Origin: Tetraselmis striata
Lineage: Eukaryota; Chlorophyta; Chlorodendrophyceae; Chlorodendrales; Chlorodendraceae
Length of the DNA: 64,000 nucleotides
Assembly (NCBI GenBank): GCA_006384855.1
Contig: VCJN01001724.1
Location: 1 to 64,000 of the forward strand
Direction of reading: 5' to 3'
Part shown: in pieces, positions 20,871-32,660 of the stretch
How the letters are laid out: each line of letters starts with the position of its first letter
How positions within the stretch are numbered: the first letter of the stretch is position 1
Position numbers and translations under genes: made by a program
Notes under the pieces: model-generated
Told to the model about the DNA's origin: nothing
Databases searched by the model: none
The model's input: only the letters and a program-made list of their open reading frames with translations

Positions 20871-22944
20871 CTAATGTACCTTTTCCAGAGCGGGGCGAGT
20901 ATTGCATTCATGATCCGGAAATAACACAGGTACTAATCATGTTATGTAAGGAGGCGGGGTTTGAAAACGAAAGAGGATGGTTGGAAGCTTGAGCTGTAAT
21001 TACGCTACATGTATATTCCCTACTATGGTTAGAGATGGCAGGCCCTAAGAACAACTCAGTCTAAGCGGTAAGGAGCGGCATGCAAGCATGTTGTAATCAA
21101 TTTCAATTTCATCATATATTGATGGCCATTTGATGTACTATGAAACGGGAGAACCGGGAGGACCCCACACTAGTACCCAACCGGGAAGGCGCTAGGCATG
21201 GCATAATGGAGGTAATGCCGCTCTTTGAGCTCCCTATACGGTGTTCACAAAGCGGTTCCGGGAGAACCTGCCCAACACCACATACACTCACTTGGCGGAC
21301 GACGACACCGTGCATCTTTTGCATCGCGGCGGTCCGCGACCACATCCTCGCACACTTGGATGAGCTCCTGACACTTGAAACTTTCCCTCACCTACTATTA
21401 CCGGTACGTACCGACGCTCACAATCATAACTTACGAGCGTCGAGCAGCATGCAAGTATCGTCACTATATAGCCGGCCGCAGCCATATACAACGTAAAGTA
21501 CTGCCACACCGGACGCCAATCGTCGCCACTTGCTGCCACCTCCTCATACCGTGCGCCACTAGCCCACCTCCTCCCCCAAGTCCTCCCACCACAACCGGGA
21601 GGACGGTCAACCCAATCGGTCCTCGGACGAGACGAGCATGGAGGACGAAGGCGAGGGGGCGGTGAAGGCGAGGGGGCGGTGCTCGGGGATCCAGAACAGC
21701 TCGGGGCTGACCGGGAGTAATAGATCCGCCACCGCCGGCCGCCGGCGTCGCCGCCCCGCCAACATTCGCACCACACAGCCACGACCCGCGCGACGTGCCG
21801 ACCGATCCGACCACCCCGACCCACATACCTCCCCCCCCCCCCCCCCGGTGACGCGATGGAGGCAGCAGAAGAGGGCGAGATCCCGGCCGGTCATGGCGCC
21901 AATGCGCCCCCTCCCCCCCTCCCCTCCCCCCCCCCCCCCCCCCCACAACCACCATCTCCGGGCGAGGCGGGCCTTGCCGCGACGGGTGATCTCGCCCTCC
22001 GAGCCCCTCGCATTTCAGCACGATATCAAACGCCACAAGCACCGCGGCCTCCGCCCCCGATGACGCCTCAGCCGCCGCAGCGCCTAAGAGCCTCGGAAAG
22101 ACAAAGCCACATCGCCTCAACAAGCGCGGTCTCAGCAAGAGCCGAACGCATGGCCAAGCTTCCGAGGGGTGCCGGCAGATACAACATTGCCCCGGCGCTC
22201 TACTAATTGCCTCTCGGTGATCGCCCACACCTAACCCGCATATGTGAATACACCCCCCCCCTCCCGTTCGACACCACCAATCTGGTGCTCAGCGGCATCG
22301 CAAAAGCCCCTGCATGGCATCACTGCGGCCACCAAAGGCCACAATGTGTCGGCGGCTATCTTTCACATACCACCTAAGAAAGACCTTAACCCACAGCAGA
22401 TCCGGCAGATCTTTATGCCTACTCTCATCTTCAAGACCGGACCCCTAGACATGACAACGGGCACAATCAAACTCACCCTTCCCAAAATCCAGGCGGCGCA
22501 GATCATCCGCATGCAAGTATATACCCCCACACTGCGACGGCGAACATGCTATACACCGCCGTTGGCCAGGTCTTGCAACCGCGGATCGCCGCTCCGATCA
22601 CTACACCCGCCCTCCACACTCATCGCACACTCGACATTGCCATCTTGGCCCTTATTGCGGGCGTCTCAGTCACCGAACTGTGGTTGTCAGACAAAATGAC
22701 CCCCATGCACGAGCGATTCGGAGAGCGCGGCCGTTGCCACATGCACTCCCCGCCGCCCGGCGAACCTTCCGGTAGTGGTCCTCCCCTCCACAACTAAAGC
22801 GTGGGAGAAACATGAGCCCCCCCCCCCCCCCCCCCCGCACCCCCCGCCCCGCCCCCAAGTCTCCCCCTCCGACGCCCCTCATCCGGATAGATATATAGAT
22901 AATTGTACACACATATATATATATGTATACATCAATATATAAAC

Positions 22945-23032
22945 TTGTGTGTGTGTGCGTGTGTGTGTGTGCGTGCGTGCGCGCGCGCGCGTGTGTGTGT
23001 GTGTGTGTGTGCGTGTGTGCTTGCGTGCGTGC

Positions 23033-23071
<39 letters not shown>

Positions 23072-23095
23072 CGCGTGTGTGCTTGTGTGGAGTAG
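22945..23095. repeat. (GT)n/(GC)n alternating purine-pyrimidine microsatellite
   Basis: About 145 bp of almost uninterrupted alternating GT, GC and GTGC units, preceded by a TATATA stretch. Reading frames through it (Val/Cys/Arg or Thr/His repeats) are artefacts. Confidence 0.95.
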
Positions 23096-23370
23096 AAAAT
23101 ACTCATAATCCCGGTAGCGCCTACTGGCGCCGCCGGGTAGCAGCTATGTACGGGGAGCGGCTAAAAATAATCCTCGTGCGACCTCGGCCTAGCGTCGGCC
23201 TCTCCGAGATCCGCCTACGATGAGTGGGGAGGGGGTGTGTGCGACTCGGACGGGGGCAGTCTACTTGCAAAGGTTGTTCGAAATAGAATAGTGTTCTCAT
23301 GCGTCGGAACGACCCGCGACCAACCCGCAGAACAGCCGGCGTACTCCCTCCACCCCCCCCCCCCTCCCCC

Positions 23371-23436
23371 GTATGTGTTTCACCTATGAATCACTCGAAT
23401 CCCAGCTTAATACGGCGGAGTGTTCGGCGGCGCCCT
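23371..23436 (+). repeat. Direct repeat R, right copy
   Basis: Matches 20178-20248 with a few substitutions and is also preceded by a C run. Confidence 0.6.
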
Positions 23437-24660
23437 CCGGGTAAATCGGCGGGTACTCCGGGCATAGCGTTTATTTCGAACCAGCCCGCAGGCGTCATGT
23501 CTAGGTCCGTGTTTATTGGTTCGTGGAAGAATTAAAGTATTCCCCTGAGTCCCGCTTAGGGGGTCGCGGGTCTAGGAGCGGCCGGGCGGTGGCACGAGAC
23601 TTGCCGCGGCGTTTGAACACTTTCAGTACGCGCTGCTGTCCCGACGGCATTGACACGGGGGCGTCGTATGTATGGTTGCATGGGGCCCATTGTACCGTAT
23701 AGAGGGCCGAATCGTCGAGGCGTGTTGCTGACGTATACATGTCGCACGTCCACCGTCGCTCGCACGGGTTTTCCATGCATTGTCTGTGTATCGAGTATCG
23801 TTCGCAATTACTCAACTAATTTTAATGCATGCTACATTACATTTATAGCTGTATGTACATATCAAGCAAGCACTGCTGCACACGTATGCGTGCGGAGCAC
23901 ACTGCAATTGATTGCGACTACAACCGATGCGGAAAGTCGGTAGGTGCGTATGCCGGCAGCTGTTGTCTCGTATCACGCCGAGTACTAACACTCAGCCGTT
24001 GATGGCATAGCGAGTCAGTGGAAGAGCTCTGCACAATAGCATATAGGAATGTAGATTAAGGCGCCCAAGTAAGTTTTTTGGAGAGCGGTTAGAAGGAAGC
24101 CCCCCCTCTCTTCAGCCCAGGCCGGGACCGCAACCTAAAACAACACATCAAATCTTGCCGGCCTAACCCGGCGCGAACTTGAATTTACTACTGCTGATCT
24201 GGTATTCGCGGCTTAATCAAACAGTATGTTAGCGACGACATTACACGTAGCGACTACCCTGTATCGTAATGAAGAGAGAAGGATTTATACATATGTCATT
24301 AACTACCTGGTCGCCATGTACCTGGTACGTAGCGACCATGTAATAATATTGGCGGAAGGAGCTGCTGCTGTGGCTTCCGGGCGGCATGCGGGTCCGGTTT
24401 CGATGTGAGCAGTTGGCTCCGCGCGCCCTGCCGCGTCGTCCCCCACGCTCCTCCCGCTTCTACGTAAAAAACTCTCCAGGGGTAGATAGCACAGACCCTG
24501 GCGCGTGCACCCATCCTGTCGCCTCGCGCTGCCCACGGACAGCCTACCGTACCGTTTGACTGCAGCTGAGTGTGTGCGTGGCCGGCAACCGTGGCTGCCA
24601 CCCACAGGCCGTGCCGCGCGGCGCGCGCCCTGCGGTGTCGCGTTTCTCGGCGGATCATTG
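23437..24660. other. Upstream intergenic region
   Basis: No gene recognised. AT-rich between 23800 and 24360, becoming GC-rich from 24410 towards the start of the ER repeat-protein gene. The promoter of that gene should lie here, but no element is assigned. Confidence 0.4.
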
Positions 24661-27600
24661 ATGCCGATGGCTGCGACGTCCCTCCACCGTGGCGGCCGGC
24701 CGCTGCTCGCGCTCCTGCTTGCCGCCTGCGCGACTCGCGCCGCGGGCGGACTGCTTAAGGCGGCGGATGCGGAGAAGCCGCTGTTCCAGATAACGCTCAG
24801 CCTGGACGGCGGGCGGCAGGAGGTGTTCCGCGTGGCGGCCGGTGAGGACCCGCTGGCGGCCGCGCATGCCAAGGCCGCCGCGCTGTCCTTCACTGCGGAG
24901 CAGACCGACGCGCTGGTAGCCGCGGCACGGGAGTACGCACAGCGAGCTCGCGTGCTGCCGGTGGCGGAGCTGCGCCTGGCGCCGGAGCATGGCGACGCGC
25001 TGGTGGTTATTTTTGAGGGCGACACGACGCCGGAGCTCCGAGCCAAGGTATGCATAGATGCGAGCAACGGGGTGGCAGTGCCAACTTCCCCCTATCCCCG
25101 TTGTCACCCCCCTCTCCCCACCTCCCTGTCACACACACCCCTTTCCTGTGCCCTCCTCTATCCACACACCGCCATCACCATGATATTGTAGCTGTGTGGC
25201 TTTTAGCGTCAAAACCGAGAGCGCTGGTAGCAGGCAGATAAGGAGGGAAGTGGAGCGTGGTGAAAGGCGCGAGGGATGGGATTGGGAATGGGAGTTGAGT
25301 GGAGGAGGGGGGAGAGGAGCCCACCTGACGTGCCATGGCTCGCCCCAGGTGCTTGAGACCGGTGTACCCGCGGAGAAGGCCGATGCTGCGGTGCTGGACC
25401 TCGTGCTTCGCCTGCAGCGCGCTCGCGTCATCCCGGTGACCAGCGCCTCCGTGGGTTCCGGCGGTGAGCCGGTGCAGATATACTTTCTGGATGACGTGCA
25501 GCAGCTGGCAGCCGACCTGGCGGCGGCCCGCGGCCTGAGTGCTGCCGCCGCCGCCGAGCTGCTGGAGGCCCTGTCCGAGGTGGCGGTGCGCCACCGCGCG
25601 GTGCCCATCGTGCGCGTGCCGGTGCAGCTAGCCAGCGGCGCCGCGCCAGAGGACTTCATGCTGTTCCAGGGCGACACCATCGCCGACGCCGTGGCGTCCT
25701 ACATGGCCCGCCTCGGTGGCGATGCCAACCCGCGCCTGGAGGCGTCCCTCATGGCGCACGCCACCAAGCTTGCGGTCGCCGGCAACCACCTCCCCTATGT
25801 GCGGCACAGCCCCGCGCAGCGGCCCAAGGACGGCCAGCCCCTACCGGCGCTTGTTCTGTACGCCCGGGACGACGCGCCAGCGGCGGTCGCGGTCTACGCC
25901 GCAGAGCACAGCCTGAGCGAGGCCGAAGCCGAGGCCGTGCTGGCGGCGGTCATGCAGGCGGGGAAGGCTGCCGGCGTGGTGCCGCTGCTGTCGCTGGCGG
26001 TGCGAGTGGTGCCGCCCGCCCAGGAGGGCGGGTCGGCCGATGAGCCTGCGGCTACCGCCGTGACATTTGACCTCTACGACGTGCGCTCCCCCGTCCCCCT
26101 TCCCCCAAGCTGCCCTTGTTCCTGGTTCCCATCAGATGCACGCATGGCCTGTCTGTCGGATATATGCCGGTGACCCGGTCTTCATTGACCTCGTTTCGGC
26201 GCCCCTCATTGCCATGACTGGGCAGGGCGAGGACGTCGGCGCCGCCGGGAAGCTCTTCTGCCAGAAGTACCACCTGTCCGAGGACGGCTGCAGCCTGCTG
26301 CTCGACCGCGTGACGCTGCTGGCGCAGGCGGAGCACATCCTGCCGGTGCTCACCATGGACGTGGACGCCGCGACGCCCGACGGCGCGCCCGTGGCTGTCA
26401 AGGTGCAGCTGTACAACGGGGAGGACCCGGCCCGCCACGCCGCCGCGGCCGCCAACGCCGCGGGCCTCAACGCCACGCAGGCGGAGGCAGTGGTGGCGGT
26501 GGTGACGCGCGCCGCGCAGCAGCGCCGCCTCGTTCCCGCGCTGCGTCTCAAGCTGACGGACGGGGACAAGGAGCGCCTGTTCGAGGTGCGCTGCGCCTGA
26601 ACAATGTGTGCCTAATCCGAGCTGCCTGTGGCGTCTCAGGCATCCCCAGCGTGTGATATTATAATGTACGGCAACATCGGCGGGTGCCGACGCAGAAATA
26701 AGAACACCGTTTATACTGACCTGCTCGGCCTGTCGGTGGGCATATTCAGACATACGTGTGCCGACCCGACTATAAGAACCCCCTTTTTGGCTCTCAGAAA
26801 TGGGGTGCTAACGAATGTTCTTACTTCTCGTAATGATATCGTGACATATTCGTCTGTACCTGGACCCATGAGAGCATAGCGCGTATTTATTTTTAGTATT
26901 GGTATATCCGGGTCGGCACCCGTATACATATTGCCGAAATATCGCAAATGCTCCTGTAGGTAGCATGCAAACGCACTCTGGGGTCTGCGTTGCGGGTGCA
27001 ACCGCACACACACACATACACACGGCGCTGCTTTCGCACACCACAGCACAAAGCGACACAGCGAACCCTCGCATCAAAGCCACTGATGAGCTTGATGACC
27101 TACCTTGTACAGTAACGCGATGATGTCACGGGTTTTAGTGGTGATGGTGGTGAGAGGTACGGTAGAGAGAAGCGCTCATCTGATGACATGCCAGCAGCAG
27201 CAATCATACAAACGGGTGTGAGTTTCTCAGTGCCGGTGGTAAGCAGTGCCCCAGAGATTGTCATATTACTTGCACCTGCGATGTGGGTGTGATGATGACC
27301 CCTCCAGGGTTACGCTTTGAAACAGCCTTGACCGGGTGCAGTGGCCAAGCCGCTGCGCCTGCTCTGCCATGCCACAGCCGCCAGCACCAGTGGCAGGCGG
27401 GGCAATGGCGGCTCTTTCCGCGCAATTGGGTGTCGTCGTCCATTTCTCAGTGAGTGCGGAACGCGCTGTACCCGCTGCCCCCGCACTGCCCGCAGCTGTG
27501 GTACGGCGACAACGTGACGGAGAGCGTGGAGGCGTACGTGTCGGCGACCGGCCTGCCGGCGCCACTGGCGGCGCAGCTGCGCCTGCGCGCGGAGCAGGAG

Positions 27601-29352
27601 GCGCGCGCCCACCGGCTTGTGCCGCTCCTGCGTGTGCCCGTCCGCGTGGCGGTCGGCGGCGGCCTGGAGTCGCAGCATGTGGAGCTCTTTGAGGGCGAGG
27701 ACGTCGCGGCGGAGGTGGCGGCGTTTGCCAAGCAGCACCGCCTGGCGGAGGCGGACCACGCCGCGGTGCGCGAGGTGGTGCTGCGTGAGGCCAAGGTGGC
27801 AGGCTTTCTGCCGCTGATGACCGTCGCTGTCAACTTCACCGGCGGGATGTCGGGCCCGCTGGACGTGTTCTACGGCGACTCGGTGGAGACCGCGGCGGTG
27901 CGTTTCGAGGAGCGCCTCGGCGAACCGGACAGCCTGCCGCGCAACGCGCGCTCGGAGCTGCGCGAGCTCGTCACCGCCGAGGGCGTCCGCCGCCGCGTGT
28001 TCCCACTCTACAAGGGCGCGCACTCCGCCGGCGGCAAGGATTTCACGTTTGAACTGTACTATGGCGACGACATCGCGGCGGTGGTGGGCCGCTCCGCAGC
28101 TGCTGCCGCCCTTGGCGCCGACGACACGGCAGCGCTGGTGGCCGCCGTGAAGGTGGCGGCGGCCAAGGCCAAGGCGCTGCCCGCCATGTCGGTGCCAGTG
28201 CAGGTGCCTCCCCCCCCCCCCCCCCCCCCCTTCCCTTGCCCCTCTTTGGCCCACGTGTCGGGCCAGCACAAATAGCCCCAATATCCCCAAGTCATAGGGT
28301 GGATCCAACACCAAGCGGGTCCAGGCTTTCCATTTGTTTGACCAACTCTGTGTACTGGTTTGCTTTCATGAGTACATTGCCAATTTGCCATCACTCTTGC
28401 TGTGAGTCATGCCATCGGCGTGGCAGTTTGAGTGTTGTGCTATATTACCCGCAACGGCATGTGCCAGCTGCCGACACAACGAATGGACATATGAATGATG
28501 TGCTGCAATCCACGTGCTTCTCTGCATTATTGCGTTTCTGCTGGTTATCATGACCCAGCTTGCCTTTACCTAGGTTCCCTAGGGTACCTACGTGCCAACT
28601 CATGTGTGGAGGTGGGGTCGAAACAGGGGGCGCGGCTGGTTGTCTTCACGTGAAGCTTCATCACCCTTCGCCCCATCCTGCGAACCACAGCGGCCGGACG
28701 GCCGCTCACTGCCTGCCATGCATCATCAGCATCAGCTCACCAATGTGGATGTGTGTCCTCCTGGCCGCCCCAGATCGACGACAAGTCGCAGGCCACCATC
28801 CAGCTGTACCTCGGCGACGACATCGCGAAGGCCGTGACCGAGTTTGGGCGCGAGCACGGGCTGGACGACAGCGTGGTGGCCAACCTGCAGGGCGACGTGC
28901 AGCGGCGCGCCGAGATGGAGCGGCTGGTGCCGCTGATGGCGGTGCCGGTGGCGGTCGCGGCGGGCGCGCCGCCGATGCCGCTGCAGCTGTTTGAGGGCGA
29001 CAACGTGGAGGCGGCCGTGGACGCGTTTGTGGCGGCCTACGACCTGCCGCCCGCGCGGCGCCCCGAGCTGGCGGCCGCGCTGACCGCCGCCGCGCAGGAG
29101 CGCCGCCTGCTGCCGCTGCACGAGGTGCCCGTCAGCGCCAAGCGCCGCGACGGCACCGCCGTGGACGCGATGTTCTTCCTATTCAAGGGCGAGGAGCTGC
29201 GCGACGCCGCGGTCGCCTTCATCGCCAAGCACGGCCTGCCGCAGTCCGCCCTGCCGGAGCTGGTGATGCTGCTGGAGCAGCAGATCCGCGCCCAGGCGGC
29301 CGCTGAGGCGCCGCCCCCGCCGCCCTCGGCAAGCCAGCCCGACGAGCTGTAG
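24661..29352 (+). CDS. Predicted ER-lumenal protein of 14 tandem ~65-residue repeats, 5 exons
   Basis: I do not recognise a named family. Exons are 24661-25047, 25349-26080, 26226-26585, 27496-28203 and 28774-29352. All introns are phase 0 and the product is about 921 residues. The N-terminus (MPMAATSLHRGGRPLLALLL) looks like a signal peptide. An upstream in-frame ATG at 24505 would bury it, so 24661 is preferred. The body is 14 units with the pattern aromatic-GD/ED, then A-V-x-x-F-x-x-x-x-x-L, a helix, then R-x-L-P-L-x-x-V-P-V. Examples are LFEGEDVAAEVAAFAKQHRL, LYNGEDPARHAAAAANAAGL and LFEGDNVEAAVDAFVAAYDL. The C-terminus is QPDEL, close to K/HDEL ER-retrieval signals. Together these suggest a lumenal alpha/beta repeat protein. 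Intron 4 begins GTGCCT followed by a C run. Confidence 0.8.
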
Positions 29353-30480
29353 CACTGCCCCCCCCCCCCCCCCCCCCACCTCTTCCATCTTCCCTTTTTC
29401 CTCCGCAGAAGACACACGCCATGAACGAGTTCTGACCCGTGACATGCGCCCCGCCTGAGCCACGCCGTGCTGCCGCCGCCCCGCTGCGGAAGCGCGGGCG
29501 GTCGCGGGGACAAACAAGCAAGGGCCGCGCGCATGGCTGCCTCAGCCGTTCAGCTGCGCATCTCTGCTCCGGCAACGTAGCGATAGTCAACTGCTGTTAA
29601 TTGTCAATATTCAGTCGATCTATTGCAGTTCACAGCCAAGAGCATTTCTGCCGCCATCGCAAAAATGGGCGTTTCCGGGGCACATTGTACTACAGGTGGC
29701 GCCGCATAGCAGCTTTCTGCCCCTGCGTGCCTCCACTCCTACCATGCAAATGCAGGAGCCGTGTATACGAAAAACCGCAATCGCAGCCAGCACGGAACCT
29801 CCCGCACGCAGAGACCCCCCCCCCCCCCTCCCCCCCTAGTTATCCCCTCCTTGCAGGTCACCCAGCACTGATGGCTGCCATTCAGCAGCGGCCCGGTGAT
29901 CTGCGTGCGCCGTTGGCTGAGCCACAACAGGCTGCAGCCGCCCCGCTGGGAAAGTGCGAGCAACAGCGACCTACCAAGCAGCGCAGGGACAGCGACGCAG
30001 CGTGTCCCTCCGCCGCGCAGCCTTTCCCCCCAGCAACATAGCGGCAATAGCGGAATCCGCGACTGGTTCTTCGTCAACATACCGCAGCCTCGCAACGTGG
30101 CGGGACGGGGACTACGTGTCTCTGCTTGCCTCCTCACGTACAGTGCGCTCGCAAGCATCATGCGGCAGGAGGCACCCACAACCAACGGGGCGCTTGGTAT
30201 ATCTCATGTAGCGTACTATGCTAGGTGCACGCCATTCACCCGGGCGCATCCGCTTGTGCGATCCTGCCATTGGTAGACGCGGCCTCAGGTAGGCGCCCAC
30301 AGCTGCTGCCCATGCTCCGAAACCATTTAACCGTTAGGCGCAGGAGTAAACGATGCACTGGTGGATGCACAGAGCGAGGGAAGGAGAGTGGAGGCCAAGT
30401 TATATTGTTACGTACATAGCCACCGCGCAGAGGGGCTTACATACCCATCTAGTCCAGGTGTGGGTACCCACGGTGTCCGC
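29353..30480. other. 3' flank of the repeat-protein gene
   Basis: A C run (29358-29376) follows the stop codon within ten bases, and another lies at 29816-29828. No coding region recognised. Confidence 0.4.
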
Positions 30481-32660
30481 CTCATTGCCGGCAAAGCTTG
30501 GCTCGCGCGCCGTCATCGTTCACACTGATCTTCGCAACGCCTACGCCGCACCATGATCGTCCAACGCCACATCGATTGCTGTCCTCTACACCCTGGCATC
30601 CCTGCGCTCGTGGCTTCCCTCTCCACGGATGAGTTCCTCCTCGGGGACGATCGTTTCGCACCCCTTGCCGTCGGAGGGCGGCGTGCAATAGGGTATGCCG
30701 TTGGCTGCGGCATCCTTCTCCGTGGCGATTCATCTCGAGTTGGAGTGCAACAAAACGCTGGAGGCCACGTGTGGGGCGGCGCGCTTCAATGCCAGCGATG
30801 GATATCTGGTGGGTATGCCGGAGCACGTTTGGCCGGTCCTTTGCGCCTTCCGCACGTCCATCAAGGCTGTGGGGCTTGAGGTATGCGTTCCAACAATATG
30901 CACGCGTACATCGTTGCGGACGTGGGCCAAGGCCCCGGGCGACATCGAGTGGCCCGCGCCGGATGGCCACCACAACATCCCGGTCCTCACGTGCCACTCG
31001 GATCATTCGGCAGCCAGAGTATAATGTGCAGGCCTACAGGCGCGGCAAAGCAGAGGAGTTGCACGAGGAGGTGGGCGCCAGCCTGAGCACGCTTCTGATG
31101 TCTGCCAAGCCCACCCGTCGGTACACCCATGCCATGCAACACCGTGCGTGGAGCATGTTCAAGCACCGCATGCAGCACATGGGGGGAAACGGGGGGGGGG
31201 CGGGGGGGGGGTATTGGCTCCGTAATTACCTCTGTCCGAGGTGGAGTCCTTCGCGGAGGTGGTGGAGGCCACCGTCCTTGCTGGCAGGGTCGAGCGGGTG
31301 CTAGGGGTCACTTTCGACCCGTCCACGTACGGCACCGACGCCAATTCGGTGGTCACCGGTTTCTTTGCAGAGCTCTTGCACGACCAGTGTGATCATGACC
31401 CCGCGGCAGGGGAGGCGGCTACTACTTTGAGCGAGGATGCACTGGCATGGCGCGCATTGGGCTTCACCTCCCCACTCGGTTTGGTAGGTGTTGACGTCCG
31501 CCGCGTGGATACCGTGAGTCCGTGACGCCGCCTTCATCAGTTGCACGAACATCCTCCCGAGATTCCTCCCTAGGAACTCCGACGATACCAACACCCCCAC
31601 CTTTGGTTTCTTTGACCCATAGATGGAGTCCATACTTGACCGAGGCATCTTGAGCGAAACTTTTCCGCCCGCCAGTGTGATCACTTCGTCAAAGAGGCTC
31701 GTGGGTCAGCCCAATACGCCGCGGCGGTGCGCCAGGCGTGGGGGCGCCTTCATGCGGCTGCTGCTAGCCACCTCAGCGATGCGGGCGCCCGCGTGATGAA
31801 AGAGGCGGCGGCGGCTGCGTCGGGCTCACTACAGAAGGAGCTGGCGGCTTTCTTGGGATATGACAACACCTCTCGGCTTCGGAATGCGGTGGGCACTCTC
31901 GTCCCTGTCACTTGCATGGAACGGATCATTCGGGCGCGAGCTCGATGACGCGGCGTTGGGCATGCGGACGGCGGCCATCCCCACCGCGAGGACGGTCATG
32001 CCTCCGCAGGAGCTGCGGCGGGAGGTCGATGCAGGATACTTTTTGACCAGCCCATGCATGGTCCCTAGTGGATGGGAGCCGGATCATTTTACCCTCGACA
32101 AAGCGCATCCTCGTCACTATCGACCACTATGGCGACGCGCTCATGAACCTCCCGGCACCTGGCTTGGCGACGCTACCTGGCGTGTGCAATAACACGATGC
32201 TATCGCAAAGGCCTTTCGCGATCGTTGCGTTCACAATCTAGGCATCCCTATACGGCGAGAGGTGGACGACATGTTCCAGCAGGCAGTGCCTCTGGGCAAC
32301 ACATTACCCATGGATGAACTCAAGGACATGGTGCCAGACAACACAGGGCTCTCCCTCTCGGCGTTCATCGTCATCTCCGGCGAGAGCTGTGATTCCCGGA
32401 GCTTGAAGCCCCCGCTGTTGGAGCTCAAGATCAATGACATGCAGTACGGGGGTCAAGTACACTGCAGTGCCCCGGCCCACGGCTGTGGATCGGGATGATC
32501 GCACCCTTCTGGGTGACATGCAACGGGGGCTGGCAGTGCAGGATGTAGCATGGCACAACACGGCGCCGGGGCATAAGACCACCCTGACATGTTTATATGG
32601 ACATGTTGGAGTACACGGGCATGGTCTCCGGCACCATGGGTAAGGTGAGCAAGGGGTGAC
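30481..32660 (+). mobile_element. LINE-C, decayed non-LTR retrotransposon
   Basis: A plus-strand RT-containing remnant without LTRs. It opens inside the RT (SLPAKLGSRAVIVHTDLRNA, motif A, about 30483-30533), continues through the palm and thumb to about 31180, and has C-terminal sequence to about 32640. G tracts at 31190-31210 interrupt it. It is distinct from LINE-A and LINE-B in sequence. Confidence 0.6.
30483..32640 (+). pseudogene. LINE-C reverse transcriptase / endonuclease-like ORF
   Basis: Motif A is VHTDLRNAY. The expected (Y/F)xDD box is degenerate (FNASDGYLVGMPEHVWPVL, about 30787-30843), with the first catalytic Asp replaced, so RT activity is unlikely. The thumb-like region KAEELHEEVGASLSTLLMSA follows at about 31050-31110. 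Near the C-terminus, VPDNTGLSLSAFIVISGE (about 32332-32385) and LLELKI (about 32415-32433) fit a PD-(D/E)xK-type spacing, which would suit a restriction-like endonuclease; this is tentative. Several frameshifts and stops are present. Confidence 0.5.

Larger units (their letters stand above)
20249..23370. other. Repeat-bracketed region, no gene recognised
   Basis: GC-rich, with several G and C runs (20591-20607, 21833-21846, 21927-21942, 22819-22836). Plus-strand frames at 22244-22797 are Pro/Ser/Thr-rich and discontinuous. They could be remnants of a LINE ORF1-like protein but show no diagnostic motif. The microsatellite at 22945 is described separately. Confidence 0.4.

Noticed and set aside
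22879-23223. Val/Cys/Arg and Thr/His repeat frames
   Set aside because: Translation of the GT/GC microsatellite.
27310-28314. 334-codon minus-strand open frame
   Set aside because: Antisense shadow of exon 4 of the ER repeat protein in very GC-rich sequence; His/Arg-rich with no domain.
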